From the NCBI GenBank assembly GCA_026127935.1, contig JAJSLL010000010.1, forward strand, positions 1 to 61,932: 61,932 nt of DNA, in the 5' to 3' direction. Positions within the stretch are counted from its first letter, which is position 1. Each line of letters begins with the position of its first letter. The position numbers were made by a program, and so were the translations under genes. The notes beneath the pieces were generated by a model, which had not been told where the DNA came from, ran no database searches, and was given only the letters and a program-made list of their open reading frames with translations. The DNA comes from Thermoplasmatales archaeon (GTDB lineage Archaea; Thermoplasmatota; Thermoplasmata; Thermoplasmatales; GCA-001856825). This document shows positions 32,925 through 42,161 of the stretch, piece after piece.

Positions 32925-34094
32925 TTGGGTTACAGGCTAAAGGCAACCTCGGTACACTTTGCAAGGGCTCTTTATGCTCTAAATTGGTTTGACGTAGCCC
33001 CAGGTCTGACGGCCATATCCAAAGACCTCGGCCTGCAACTGGTTCAGTTGGGAATTGCCACCACATTCTTCTACATTGGTCTCTCAGCGCTTCAGTTGGT
33101 GGGAGGAGCATTGGCGTCCAAGATCGGCTCTAGAAAAATAGCATTCATCGGTCTCGTCTTCCTTGGTGCAGGAGCTATATTTTCTGGTCTCTCTACGAAT
33201 CTTTTGGAGCTCGTCGTGGCAAGATTCATTGCGGGTAGCGGATCTGCTCTCTTCTTTTCACCCGGACTTACCATTCTTAGGGACATTTCCCCCCCAGAAT
33301 CTTATGGGCTCCAAGTTGGAATCTACAACGGAGCCTTCAATCTCGGTGGAGCAGTGGGTGCTTTCGGATGGGTGTTCGTCGATAAAGCACTAGGCTGGCA
33401 AACAGGCCTAATTCTGGGTGGAATTTTGGTTATCGCAGTAAGTATAGAAAATCTCATTGTGCTCAGGGGACATGATGAAGTGAAGGCGGAATCCACTGGA
33501 TTTTACAAGAAGATTTTCACCATCTTGAAAAACAAATACCTGTGGCTTCTTCCAATTGGCACCGTTATCGCAATGTTCGTTGAAACGGTCGGTGCGCAGT
33601 TTCTAGTGTACTTCGGCGAAAATTTTCTATATTTAGCATCTTCAGAAGCCGGATTTATTGATTTTGTGTTCTTGCTAATTGGATTTCCCGCAGGCATAGT
33701 TGCTGGTCACTATATTTCCAATCCAAAGACCAGAAGACCGTACACCTACGTCACAATGATTATAGGAGGTCTTGCATTCATGCTGGTTCCATTTGGCAGG
33801 ACTTTCGCACTGACTACTGCCATCGTTGCCCTGGCGGGATTTACAGTCGTTTCCGGGTTTTCTGCTCTATACGTTTTGGCCGTGCAGCACGTTCGTGAAA
33901 AGTCAATGATGCCCTTTGCCATTTCGTTTGTGAATTTTGTGGGAATAGCAATTGGTTCTGTCTCACCTTTCTTATTTACTCTATTCACTCATGGGATAGG
34001 TCCGGATTATGGTTGGATAATATTGGGTGCAATTGGTCTCGCACTCTTACCGTTGTTCTTCATCTCAAAATCCAAGGAAGTTCCAGGTTCGTAG
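32925..34094 (+). CDS. MFS transporter
   Basis: A 389-residue major facilitator protein with about 12 hydrophobic segments. The loop 2-3 signature is GGALASKIGSRKIAFIG near residue 60. The start is TTG with a strong ribosome-binding sequence, GGAGGGA, about eight bases upstream; this makes it one of the few clearly SD-led starts in the window. The substrate is unknown. It is followed by a degraded HIT gene. Confidence 0.85.
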   Translation: MGYRLKATSVHFARALYALNWFDVAPGLTAISKDLGLQLVQLGIATTFFYIGLSALQLVGGALASKIGSRKIAFIGLVFLGAGAIFSGLSTNLLELVVARFIAGSGSALFFSPGLTILRDISPPESYGLQVGIYNGAFNLGGAVGAFGWVFVDKALGWQTGLILGGILVIAVSIENLIVLRGHDEVKAESTGFYKKIFTILKNKYLWLLPIGTVIAMFVETVGAQFLVYFGENFLYLASSEAGFIDFVFLLIGFPAGIVAGHYISNPKTRRPYTYVTMIIGGLAFMLVPFGRTFALTTAIVALAGFTVVSGFSALYVLAVQHVREKSMMPFAISFVNFVGIAIGSVSPFLFTLFTHGIGPDYGWIILGAIGLALLPLFFISKSKEVPGS

Positions 34095-34171
34095 GTTCAG
34101 ATTTTCATTAGAATAATTGAACTCTGCGCATTTGGTGCCCAATCAAACGGTTATATCGCACATATAATTCA

Positions 34172-34615
34172 GGGTCAAGGGAAGATTGCCAATTCTGTAA
34201 GATTGCTAATCATTCGGCGAAGATCGAACTACCGTATTAGAACGACTCGACAATCAGCTTCCTCGATCATCGTCCATTGTCAAAAGGGCACGCCATGGTT
34301 ATTCCTAAAACTCATTTCGTAAATATATATGACATCGACTATAGCACTCTCAACGAAGTAATTAGAGTCGCAAAGCTACTGGCAATAAAATTAGATGAAT
34401 AATATGTCCAGTTTGGCATCAATCCTGTGCAAAATAATGGGGAATACGTAGGTCAAACAGTCTTCCACTTTATTTTACAGTTGATCCCCTGGTATGATGA
34501 CAAGCATGTCAAGATGCTTGGGGAGATCGCGTTGAGTAGAAAAATTGCAGATGCGAAAGTGTTAGAACATATCGCAAAAGAAATCAGAAAAACGCTTGAC
34601 CAAAGGGGCATTTAG
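34172..34615 (+). pseudogene. HIT-family protein pseudogene
   Basis: One uninterrupted frame reads DCQFCKIANHSAKIELPY, then TAG (34238-34240), NDSTISFLDHRPLSKGHAM, VIPKTHFVNIYDIDYS, DE, then TAA (34400-34402), YVQFGINPVQNNGEYVGQTV and FHFILQLIPWYDD. That is a complete HIT protein with two nonsense codons. The histidine triad HxHxH is degraded to HFILQL. A promoter-like TATA run is still visible near 34152-34168. An intact HIT gene lies 2.2 kb downstream, so this is a decayed paralogue. Confidence 0.8.
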
Positions 34616-34752
34616 ATACGACTCCAAAAAGGATGGAATCGTTTGTAATGAAATCTGAAATTGCAAATTTAGGACTGACTGAAATATAGTCTACGACTCA
34701 ATTTATTGAAAATCAGCGTTACGTTCACAAGGTTTTATTACTTCCAAATTAT
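34616..34752. other. Intergenic, promoter of the TIM-barrel gene
   Basis: A TATA-like GGTTTTATTA around 34731-34740 lies about 20-28 bases before the two possible ATG starts (34753 and 34765). I see nothing else. Confidence 0.4.
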
Positions 34753-35778
34753 ATGGTTGTGCGAATGTATAGGTTCGGAATTGCCGGTATTCCACTTGGT
34801 TCTAAAGGGAGGACGGTTAAAGATGCTGTGGAAAATACTTTTCAGCTTGGTTTAAATTATCTAGAAATTCAGCTATTCAGGATAAGTACCCAAGAAAGAG
34901 AAATGAGAGACTTCGTGGGTATGAAACCTAGAGACCTGGAAGACATGCTCTTGGTAGACTTATTGAGAAGCGACGACAAAGGCAAATACAAGTCTATAGG
35001 GTTGAACAAGGTAATAGAAGAGGATGACATCGGGACCGAACTCTTCTGGAGCATGGCAAGAGATTACAAGGAACTGAGTTTAGCGAGAGATGTTGCTAAA
35101 GAGTTGGACATTAAAATATCACTCCACACCCCATATTATGTTGATTTCTCAATCGAAGAACGGATGATAGTCGACTCAATTCAGCACACAATCTGGGGCG
35201 GTGTCATTGCGGATGCACTGGATTCTCAATATCTGATAACCCATCTGGGCTTACTTCCTGGCCAGAGGAAGGCCGGTCTGACCAGAACTGCTTCGTCTCT
35301 TAAGCTGATATCAGACAAGATGACGGCTCTCAAGATCAAGCCCAAATTATGCATTGAGAACTCAGGGAAGAGCGAGGTAGTAGGAAGCGAGGAGGAGATA
35401 GATTTCCTACTAAGTAAGGCAAAGAATGTGACTTCAATAACCAACGTTTCTCACATCTATTCTTCAAAGAAGAACAGCCCAACAGAGCAGGACGAATTTG
35501 CCGAGATAATAGAAGAAACCAAGAAAAAGAAGAGACCACTTTATTTTGAATTTTCTGGTGTAGAATTCCTAGATCAAAGCGAGTATAGGATAACTCCCAT
35601 CAAGAAGGGTAATTTGAAGTTCGAACCATTTGCAGATGCCCTGGCTGATTTCGACGACGAAATAACGCTCATATCTTTTTCTCCATTGCTTGAGCACGAC
35701 GCACTGTACATGAAGGTAATTTTCGAAAGGTCTATCTTGAAGAAGATTGGGAAGACGGTAAAACCATTGGCTCAGTAA
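34753..35778 (+). CDS. AP endonuclease 2-type TIM barrel protein (endonuclease IV-like)
   Basis: A 341-residue protein of the xylose isomerase-like/AP endonuclease 2 fold. Candidate metal ligands are in ISLHTPYYVDFS (near 120), YLITHLG (near 160), CIENSG (near 200) and NVSHIYS (near 230). These correspond to the trinuclear zinc sites of endonuclease IV, although the order and spacing are divergent and the protein is longer than usual (about 280). DNA repair at abasic sites is likely; a sugar isomerase-type role is possible. Start ATG 34753 or 34765. Confidence 0.7.
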   Translation: MVVRMYRFGIAGIPLGSKGRTVKDAVENTFQLGLNYLEIQLFRISTQEREMRDFVGMKPRDLEDMLLVDLLRSDDKGKYKSIGLNKVIEEDDIGTELFWSMARDYKELSLARDVAKELDIKISLHTPYYVDFSIEERMIVDSIQHTIWGGVIADALDSQYLITHLGLLPGQRKAGLTRTASSLKLISDKMTALKIKPKLCIENSGKSEVVGSEEEIDFLLSKAKNVTSITNVSHIYSSKKNSPTEQDEFAEIIEETKKKKRPLYFEFSGVEFLDQSEYRITPIKKGNLKFEPFADALADFDDEITLISFSPLLEHDALYMKVIFERSILKKIGKTVKPLAQ

Positions 35779-35809
35779 ATAGTGAGATCTATCTCCTGCT
35801 CCTCTTGAA

Positions 35810-36340
35810 TCAGCGTTTAACAAGTATCGCACCGTAGGTGTGCTTTATCTTCTTGACCTTCGGCGCTATCACAGCTCTACAATATCCGGCATTAGGGTTC
35901 TTTCTGAAATAATTCTTATGGTACTCCTCCGCTGGGTAGAAGTTCTTCAGTGGTTCTATTTCGGTAATAATCGGTTTTGAATAGCTATTCTGAACCTCAA
36001 CCACCGCTTTCCTTATCGATGCTGCGTCCTCTTCACTTTCATAGAATACTACCGATCTGTACTGCTCCCCAATGTCTCCTCCCTGGCGATTTAGTGAGGT
36101 GGGATCGTGCATTGAGAAAAAAACATCTAGTAATTCGTGCAGTGATATTACATCTGGATCATATTCCACCTTTACCACCTCAGCATGACCAGTGTTTCCT
36201 TCACAAACCATCTCATATGAAGGATTCTGGGTAGATCCGCCAGAATAACCCGGTTGAGTCGACTTCACTCCATCCAACTCGGAAAATACAGCTTCGGTGC
36301 ACCAAAAGCATCCACCACCCAAAACAATTGCCTTTATCAT
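35810..36340 (-). CDS. msrA: Peptide methionine-S-sulfoxide reductase MsrA
   Basis: A 176-residue MsrA with the catalytic motif GGGCFWCTEAVF (Cys 11 nucleophile, Glu 16). Later YEMVCEGNTGHAEVVKVEYDP and KNYFRKNPNAGYC match the family. It reduces the S-epimer of methionine sulfoxide, repairing oxidised proteins. MsrB lies immediately upstream on the same strand with a four-base gap, so both epimers are handled by one operon. Confidence 0.95.
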   Translation of the reverse strand: MIKAIVLGGGCFWCTEAVFSELDGVKSTQPGYSGGSTQNPSYEMVCEGNTGHAEVVKVEYDPDVISLHELLDVFFSMHDPTSLNRQGGDIGEQYRSVVFYESEEDAASIRKAVVEVQNSYSKPIITEIEPLKNFYPAEEYHKNYFRKNPNAGYCRAVIAPKVKKIKHTYGAILVKR

Positions 36341-36344
36341 TATG

Positions 36345-36722
36345 TCACTCCCTCTCAGGAACGAATTTCATGCAAATAGAATTAACACAGTGCCTGGTGT
36401 TTTTCGTTGTAAATCTTTCTCCGTAAAAGATGTGCCCAAGATGTGCGTCACAGTTAGCGCACTTTATCTCTGTTCTTTCTCCATCTCTATCAGTGACCTT
36501 CTTCACTGCGCCTTTGATTTCGTCATCAAAACTCGGCCATCCACAATCCGATTCGAACTTATCACTCGATCGGTATAGTGGCGAGTCACACCTCTTGCAG
36601 ACATAAGTCCCTCTCATGAATAGGTTGTAATATTCTCCAGTGAATGGAGGTTCTGTACCTCCTCGAAGCAAGACTCTCTCCTCCTCCCTTGTAAGCTTGT
36701 TGTAAGCTTCCTGCCTGTCCAT
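36345..36722 (-). CDS. msrB: Peptide methionine-R-sulfoxide reductase MsrB
   Basis: A 125-residue MsrB with two CxxC zinc pairs (CKRC near 40 and CANC near 86). The C-terminal catalytic site is [11 protein letters not shown], where the cysteine of HCVNS replaces the selenocysteine of some relatives. The conserved GWPSFDD is present. It reduces methionine R-sulfoxide. It is first in the msrB-msrA operon. Confidence 0.93.
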   Translation of the reverse strand: MDRQEAYNKLTREEERVLLRGGTEPPFTGEYYNLFMRGTYVCKRCDSPLYRSSDKFESDCGWPSFDDEIKGAVKKVTDRDGERTEIKCANCDAHLGHIFYGERFTTKNTRHCVNSICMKFVPERE

Positions 36723-36846
36723 TGGAAAAACATTTGAAGTTGAGATAAAAACATGTTGTCACAAAATGAAATACTCTTCTCGACCTTTTAAGCGTGGCAC
36801 GGGAAAACATTAGGCAAAGGATTCAAAGCAAAAGGCTTTAAATGTT

Positions 36847-37305
36847 GTGATCCTAAGCGATTTGTTGACCACTTCGACAAGACACTCTGAAGACTGCATC
36901 TTTTGCCGAATCCTAAGTGGAGAAGAGGAAGGAACATTCCTGTATCGGAACAGCAAGGTGTCAGCTTTTCTGGATATACACCCGCTTTTTGAGGGTCACA
37001 CCCTAATTGTTCCAAATGATCATTATGTAGATATCACGGATGTTCCAAAGGACTCGCTTGCCGAAGTTATGAACGTAGCTCAGATGATAGGAAAGATCAT
37101 GATCAAGAACTTGAATGCGGAAGGAATAAACGTCTTGCATTCCACAGGTAGTCCTGCTGGACAGACGATATGGCATTTCCATGTCCATGTTCTTCCAAGG
37201 AGAGCAGGGGATGACTTAGGATTTCAGAAGTGGTGGTTCTCAAGGACCCATAAGGCGACTAGAGATGAATTAGAGAGCCTTGCCATTAGGTTAATTGACA
37301 AATGA
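36847..37305 (+). CDS. HIT-family hydrolase
   Basis: A 152-residue histidine-triad protein. The zinc-binding CIFCRI near residues 17-22, the conserved FLDIHPLFEGHTLIVP near 41-56 and the catalytic WHFHVHVLP (HxHxH) near 108-116 are intact. HIT proteins hydrolyse nucleotidyl bonds such as AMP-NH2 or Ap4A. The GTG start at 36847 is the ORF start; TTG at 36862 or 36865 are equally plausible because conservation begins at DCIFC. Compare the pseudogene copy at 34172. Confidence 0.88.
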   Translation: MILSDLLTTSTRHSEDCIFCRILSGEEEGTFLYRNSKVSAFLDIHPLFEGHTLIVPNDHYVDITDVPKDSLAEVMNVAQMIGKIMIKNLNAEGINVLHSTGSPAGQTIWHFHVHVLPRRAGDDLGFQKWWFSRTHKATRDELESLAIRLIDK

Positions 37306-37410
37306 ACTAATTTTAACCATCGTTCCTTCAGGACCTTGCTCTGCAAGATTAGGCGCTGGAGAATCTGTTAATAAAAGCACCTGTTATATATTCATAAACC
37401 ATAAGGAATC

Positions 37411-38787
37411 ATGGTCAGGAGAGAGAGGGATTCATTGGGTGAGGTTGAGATTCCTGATGGGCGATTGTACGGACCAGAAACAGTTCGTGCACTCTCTAAT
37501 TTCCCCTATCATAGATTTATGGATAGGAGGATTATAGATACTCTAATTGTAATCAAGAGGTCGTACGTCAGGGCTTTTGCAAGTAAAGGAAAAATATCAA
37601 AGGAAGTTGAGGAAGCAATCACGAATGCAGCAGATGACCTCATTAAGAACAAGAACGATCTAGATTTTCCACTGAAGTACATCCAGGCCGGAGCCGGCAC
37701 ATCGACCAATATGAATGTCAACGAAGTAATCGCAAACAGGGCCCTGGAGATGTTGGGTAAACCACTGGGGAGCCACGACGTAATCAGCCCGCACAACCAA
37801 GTCAACATAGGGCAGTCGACAAATGACACCATACCTGCAGCGATAAGAATTACGGCATACTTTGCCCTCAAGTCTTTGTCAGAGTACGTGGAGAAAGCGG
37901 TGGACCAACTCGAACTGATGTCTAAAGAGAATTCGAAGATGATAAAAACCGGAAGAACGCACATACAGGATGCTTCTGCTGTGACTTTTGGAGGCGAGTT
38001 TAAGTCCTATGCCGACCAATTGAGATCGTTCCTTGCGGAGAAGGATTACATCCTAACTAGGCTGAAAAGGTTGAACCTAGGTGGCACAGCGGTAGGGACG
38101 GGAGCAAATCTTCCATCAGAGGTCAGGGAATTGGTGTACAAGAACCTGAATGAGTATTACAAGGAAGGCTTCGTTCCGGCAGAGAATCTCATGATGGTCA
38201 TGCAGTTCACTTCTGACTTCAACCTGCTTGCTTCTTGGATGAGTAATATTTCGGCTGCCCTGATCAAGATTTCAAGGGACCTCAGAATGATGAATTCAGG
38301 ACCGGTTGCAGGGTTCAATGAAATTGTGCTGCCTGCGGTGCAGCCAGGATCCTCAATAATGCCAGGCAAGGTAAATCCAAGCATTCTGGAAGCTGTGACC
38401 ATGAGCGCTCTATTCACGAGGGGGCTTGCTCAGACAGTCAATGACGCATCCTCGCAAGGGGAGATGGAGATCAACGTATTCACTCCAGTAATCTATACAG
38501 TTCTAATGGAAGCTTTTGACATTCTGACAGTCACCTTCACAATTCTTGTGGAAAAGACCCTCAAGGGGATCAAGATTAATTCAGAACATGCTTACAATAT
38601 GCTTCTGAACTCCCCCGGAACCGCCCTGTTGCTTAACCCGGTGATCGGATACGAAAAGACTGCCGAAATCGTGAAAGAGGCAAAAGAGAAAAATGTTCCA
38701 TTTCTCAAGCTTCTGCGGGAAAAGAAGATTTTATCTGAGGAGCAGATAAATAAAATATTTAGCCCAGAGAATATGCTAAATAAGTGA
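37411..38787 (+). CDS. fumC: Class II fumarase/aspartase-superfamily lyase (probably fumarate hydratase)
   Basis: A 458-residue homotetrameric lyase. The three conserved regions are GAGTSTNMNVNEVIAN (near 91), GRTHIQDASAVTFGGEF (near 181) and the SS-loop GSSIMPGKVNP (near 314). RTHIQDA with T at 182 is more like fumarase than aspartase (RTQLQDAVP), but the two are not safely separable by eye. Fumarase would add water to fumarate in the citric acid cycle. Confidence 0.8.
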   Translation: MVRRERDSLGEVEIPDGRLYGPETVRALSNFPYHRFMDRRIIDTLIVIKRSYVRAFASKGKISKEVEEAITNAADDLIKNKNDLDFPLKYIQAGAGTSTNMNVNEVIANRALEMLGKPLGSHDVISPHNQVNIGQSTNDTIPAAIRITAYFALKSLSEYVEKAVDQLELMSKENSKMIKTGRTHIQDASAVTFGGEFKSYADQLRSFLAEKDYILTRLKRLNLGGTAVGTGANLPSEVRELVYKNLNEYYKEGFVPAENLMMVMQFTSDFNLLASWMSNISAALIKISRDLRMMNSGPVAGFNEIVLPAVQPGSSIMPGKVNPSILEAVTMSALFTRGLAQTVNDASSQGEMEINVFTPVIYTVLMEAFDILTVTFTILVEKTLKGIKINSEHAYNMLLNSPGTALLLNPVIGYEKTAEIVKEAKEKNVPFLKLLREKKILSEEQINKIFSPENMLNK

Positions 38788-38895
38788 CCAAAAAGGGACT
38801 AGGACGTGCATCTTGTTCTATCTATTCTATTAAAGCAATCTATTTTGAAAAAAATAAATACTCAGGATAAATGCGGTGATATATAAGAGGATTGC

Positions 38896-39474
38896 ATGTA
38901 TTTCATAATTGAGACCAACGAAACTGTCAGAATCCCGCCAGAACATCTAGGCGAGGAATACGAGACCACAGCTAAGTCAATTGCAGTCGGGAACGTAGAG
39001 GGTAAAATAGGAGTTCTGGACCGTGAATTGGTCAGGAATGCCAATGATAGAAAGTACATAAACCTCCTAGTTCTGGAATCCGATTTAGATGGTGAGGGAA
39101 GAATCGTTCACGGAGATGGTGGAGTTTACCAGGAAGTCAAACTTAAGATTCTTGCTTTCCAGCCGATGATGCAAGAAGTCATAGAGGGGGAAATAGCCGA
39201 TGTCAAGAAATTCGGGGCCTTTGTGAGCCTGGGACCTCTTGAAGGTCTCCTCCACGTTAGTCAAGTCATGGACGATAGGATTGAAGTCGACGAGGAAAAC
39301 AAGAGGATGAGTGGAAAGGACACCAAGAAGGATATCAAAATGGGAGACCTTGTCAGGGCAAGGATTGTCGCTTTGTCACTTTCTGATTCCAAACTGGAAG
39401 AAAGCAAGATAGGTCTCACTATGAGACAAAATTTCCTCGGAAAGTCTACGTGGCTAAAGGGTGAGGCGAAATGA
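38896..39474 (+). CDS. rpo7: RNA polymerase subunit Rpo7 (RpoE)
   Basis: A 192-residue Rpo7 homologue. The N-terminal tip domain (IIETNETVRIPPEHLG) is followed by an S1/OB RNA-binding domain (GEIADVKKFGAFVSLGPLEGLLHVSQVMDD, about 93-122). With Rpo4 it forms the stalk of archaeal RNA polymerase. It heads the operon rpo7-spt4-DUF359-rps24e-rps27ae, in which the stop of rpo7 overlaps the ATG of spt4. TATA-like sequence GATATATAA lies near 38878-38886. Confidence 0.93.
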   Translation: MYFIIETNETVRIPPEHLGEEYETTAKSIAVGNVEGKIGVLDRELVRNANDRKYINLLVLESDLDGEGRIVHGDGGVYQEVKLKILAFQPMMQEVIEGEIADVKKFGAFVSLGPLEGLLHVSQVMDDRIEVDEENKRMSGKDTKKDIKMGDLVRARIVALSLSDSKLEESKIGLTMRQNFLGKSTWLKGEAK

Positions 39475-39656
39475 TAAAACTTAGGGCCTGCAGAAACTGC
39501 AAGAACGTTACAGAAGAACTCAAGTGCGAAAAGTGCGGTGGAGACACTGTACTCGAATGGAAAGGCTACATATTCATTCTGGACCCTAACAGGTCCCTCA
39601 TAGCGAAGAGAACCGGGATCACGGTTCCTGGCGAGTATGCAATTAAAGTTAGATAA
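39471..39656 (+). CDS. spt4: Transcription elongation factor Spt4 (RpoE2)
   Basis: A 61-residue zinc protein with CxxC pairs (Cys 7/10 and 19/22). The tail LDPNRSLIAKRTGITVPGEYAIKV is diagnostic of archaeal Spt4. It pairs with Spt5 on RNA polymerase. Its first bases overlap the rpo7 stop and its last bases overlap the start of the DUF359 gene. Confidence 0.94.
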   Translation: MIKLRACRNCKNVTEELKCEKCGGDTVLEWKGYIFILDPNRSLIAKRTGITVPGEYAIKVR

Positions 39657-40146
39657 AGACGTGGTGATATCAGATGAATATCGGGAAATATTCTCCAGGG
39701 CTCCCGATGTCCTAATAACGAAGGAATCTCAGGTCGAATTTTTTGCGTCCAAGTTCCTGATCACAGTAGGGGACGTGGTCACTGCAACCGCAATCCGATA
39801 CAAGATCATTCCCAAGCTTGCCATCGTCGATTTCAAGACAAAGAGAAACGAACAAATTCCAAACCTCCCCGGCAGGTGGGACAGGAAGGTTAGTGTGAAG
39901 AATGCTCCCGGAGTAATCTCTGTTGAATTGTGGACCGCAATAGAAGATGCTTATAAGTCAAGGGGAAATACCCTGATCGAAGTGGAGGGAGAAGAGGACC
40001 TTGCTTCTATTCCTGCCATACTGATGGCCCCGGACGGTGCGATAGTTATTTATGGCGTTCCCGATAAGGGGATAGCGGTCTACGAGGTCGGAGAGACCCT
40101 AAGACAGCTAGTAAACAAGAACATGGAAAAGCTAAGGGGAATGTGA
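39637..40146 (+). CDS. GTP-dependent dephospho-CoA kinase (DUF359)
   Basis: A 169-residue DUF359 protein. The motif ITVGDVVTATAIRYKIIPKLAIVDFKTKRN near residues 41-70 and VEGEEDLASIPAILMAPDGAIVIYG near 118-142 are the family hallmarks. DUF359 of Thermococcus has been shown to be a GTP-dependent dephospho-CoA kinase, the last step of CoA synthesis. The start overlaps the spt4 3' end; the next gene starts immediately after the stop. Confidence 0.85.
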   Translation: MQLKLDKDVVISDEYREIFSRAPDVLITKESQVEFFASKFLITVGDVVTATAIRYKIIPKLAIVDFKTKRNEQIPNLPGRWDRKVSVKNAPGVISVELWTAIEDAYKSRGNTLIEVEGEEDLASIPAILMAPDGAIVIYGVPDKGIAVYEVGETLRQLVNKNMEKLRGM

Positions 40147-40458
40147 ATGAAGATAGAGATAGAAAGTAGAGAAGAAAACAAGCTACTGAATAGGATTGAG
40201 GTTAAGTATAAGGCCCTACACGCCAAGGAAAAGACACCAAGCAGGGAGGAAGCTAGAACCCAGATCGCTGCGAACCTCCAGGTGGCAAAGGAACTCGTCA
40301 TTATAGATTATCAGAAGTCAAAATTTGGGAGAAGTTACACTGAGGGTTATGCAAAGATCTACAAGTCAAAGGAAGACGCGATGGCGTTAGAACCCGATTT
40401 CTTGCTTATTAGAAACGGTCTGAAATCAAAGGAAGGAGAACAGAATGCAAAAGCGTGA
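40147..40458 (+). CDS. rps24e: Ribosomal protein S24e
   Basis: A 103-residue basic protein with the S24e pattern: [34 protein letters not shown], then [12 protein letters not shown]-like and [14 protein letters not shown]. It starts directly after the DUF359 stop. It binds the small ribosomal subunit. It is followed by S27ae with a 14-base overlap, the usual archaeal pairing. Confidence 0.95.
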   Translation: MKIEIESREENKLLNRIEVKYKALHAKEKTPSREEARTQIAANLQVAKELVIIDYQKSKFGRSYTEGYAKIYKSKEDAMALEPDFLLIRNGLKSKEGEQNAKA

Positions 40459-40603
40459 GATGTACAAAGTGGAAGATGGAAAACTCGTGCGAAAAGGAAA
40501 ATTCTGTCCCAAGTGTGGGCCTGGAGTTTTCTTAGCACAACACGAAGACCGACAAACCTGCGGTCGATGTGGATACTCTGAGCAGACGACAAAAGAGCAA
40601 TAA
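40445..40603 (+). CDS. rps27ae: Ribosomal protein S27ae
   Basis: A 52-residue zinc-ribbon protein. CPKCG (22-26) and CGRCG (40-44) give four zinc ligands, with [14 protein letters not shown] typical of S27ae. The ATG at 40445 overlaps the S24e gene by 14 bases. The translation is complete and ends in TAA at 40601-40603. It is too short for routine ORF calling but unambiguous. Confidence 0.94.
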   Translation: MQKREMYKVEDGKLVRKGKFCPKCGPGVFLAQHEDRQTCGRCGYSEQTTKEQ

Positions 40604-40747
40604 GGTAAGCTATACATAAAATCAAATTCAGCCCAGATTTTTAAAAGAGTCAAAGGTAGTGTAAGCTATCTTTAAGATTCATTGCAAATTAAGTTAGCGA
40701 CTCAAGGAAAAGCTTAAAAACGCGTAATTTTTTAACTCTCGGTAATT

Positions 40748-41488
40748 ATGCTTCAGATTAAAGTCGATGCCAAGACTATAAGAGAATTTTCGAATATAAT
40801 TCTGACACTCGTTCAAGAGGCGAGAGTAGATTTCAAACCGGATGGAATATCCGCAAAAGTTATGGATCCAGCAAGAGTTGCAATGATTTCAGTAGAAGTA
40901 AAGAGAGAGGCGTTTCAAGAGTTTGACGTCAACGGAGAAGAAAGCTTGGGCCTCGACATAGAGAAGATGAGAAACTTTCTGAAGCTCACTGCCCCTACAG
41001 AGATCATAGATTTTAAGTATGATGGCAAGAAGATCTCGATGAAGTTAGGAAATCTGTCGGCGGGAATTCCCATAATAGACCCGTCTGCCCTGACGACGCC
41101 TAAGATTCCAACAATAGAACCACCGGATAAGGTGGTCACTGACCTCGACCTACTAGCTCAGGGAATAAAGGCAGCCGAAGGAATATCTGAGGTGGTAACA
41201 TTCAACATCAAGAGCGATGAACTAAAGATTTACGCCAAAGGCGAGACCGACTCAGAGACAACAGAAATGACGATTCCCAAGAGTCTAGCCAAGGAATTCA
41301 TTTTCAGTTCTGACTCCAGAAGCTCATTTGCACTGGAATATCTGACTAAGTTCCTAAGAGCGCTTGAGAGTACGCAGGAAGTGTCAATAGCAATCGGGAA
41401 CGATTATCCTCTCAGAATGGAGGCTCCAATAATGAATGGGAAGGGTAAAGTGACTTTCCTCATAGCACCTAGGATCGAGAATGTTTGA
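40748..41488 (+). CDS. pcn: Sliding clamp PCNA
   Basis: A 246-residue PCNA. QIKVDAKTIREFSNIILTLVQEARVDFKPDGISAKVMDPARVAMI at the start and the interdomain linker region PKIPTIEPPDKVV near 121 are characteristic. It tethers DNA polymerase D/B, RNase HII and repair factors such as NreA, whose tail resembles a PIP motif. It has its own promoter; a run GCTTAAAAACGCG lies about 25-35 bases before the ATG. The 3' end overlaps a convergent glycosyltransferase gene by 20 bases. Confidence 0.95.
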   Translation: MLQIKVDAKTIREFSNIILTLVQEARVDFKPDGISAKVMDPARVAMISVEVKREAFQEFDVNGEESLGLDIEKMRNFLKLTAPTEIIDFKYDGKKISMKLGNLSAGIPIIDPSALTTPKIPTIEPPDKVVTDLDLLAQGIKAAEGISEVVTFNIKSDELKIYAKGETDSETTEMTIPKSLAKEFIFSSDSRSSFALEYLTKFLRALESTQEVSIAIGNDYPLRMEAPIMNGKGKVTFLIAPRIENV

Positions 41489-42161
41489 ACGACTTGGTCC
41501 TAATTCCAGATCTGAATCTGAGCTTGATGAGAAAGAGTAGATTGGTAATTCCGTCCTTCCAGGGGCGAAGTTTCTTCTCTCCCATCCGCCTCGCATAATT
41601 TATTGAATGTTCCTTGTAACGGAAACTCGTTGCCGCCCTAATCTTAATCTCCTCCGAGAACTCCATACCCCATCCTCTTGGCTCGATAGACTTTAATATT
41701 TCTTTCTTAAAGACCCACATTCCAGACTGGCTGTCGTTTATGTCCACCATAAAAAGCACTTTGGTGAAAATATTCAGGACCTTGTTTCCTATCAAGTGCT
41801 GAAGGCTCATAGCGTCCCTCGAGGAATTTGAAAGTCGCTCTCCTGAAACAAAATCATAACCGTTCTTCAAGTACTCGCTCATGTGTGCGATTTCATTCGG
41901 CGGGTAAGTGCCGTCGGCATCAAGCGTTGCTATGATATCGCCCTTAGCAATGGAAAAACCCTTCCTGTATGCTCTTCCGTAACCCAGTTCGCTCTCATTG
42001 ACAACGATAGCACCTAAGGAATTGGCAATTTCAGCTGTCTTGTCCTTCGAGTTCGAATCCACGACAATTATTTCACCTTCTTTGTCCACCGCTCTTATGG
42101 CATCGATGACCTTGCCTATACTGTCCTCTTCATTGAGGGCTGGAATTATGTATGAGATCAA
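41469..42161 (-). CDS. Family 2 glycosyltransferase, DPM1-like
   Basis: A 230-residue GT-A fold enzyme. The start is ISYIIPALNEEDSIGKVIDAIRAV, with the acceptor/metal motif ATLDADGTYPPNEI near 80-93 and DSQSGMWVFKKEIL near 138. It resembles dolichol-phosphate-type transferases, making sugar-phospholipid intermediates for glycoprotein or lipid decoration. It overlaps the next gene upstream by four bases (ATGA), so the two GT2s are one unit. Confidence 0.8.
   Translation of the reverse strand: MISYIIPALNEEDSIGKVIDAIRAVDKEGEIIVVDSNSKDKTAEIANSLGAIVVNESELGYGRAYRKGFSIAKGDIIATLDADGTYPPNEIAHMSEYLKNGYDFVSGERLSNSSRDAMSLQHLIGNKVLNIFTKVLFMVDINDSQSGMWVFKKEILKSIEPRGWGMEFSEEIKIRAATSFRYKEHSINYARRMGEKKLRPWKDGITNLLFLIKLRFRSGIRTKSFKHSRS

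Noticed and set aside
37295-37537. 80-codon frame between the HIT gene and the lyase
   Set aside because: It overlaps the start of the fumarase-type gene in another frame and has no domain pattern.
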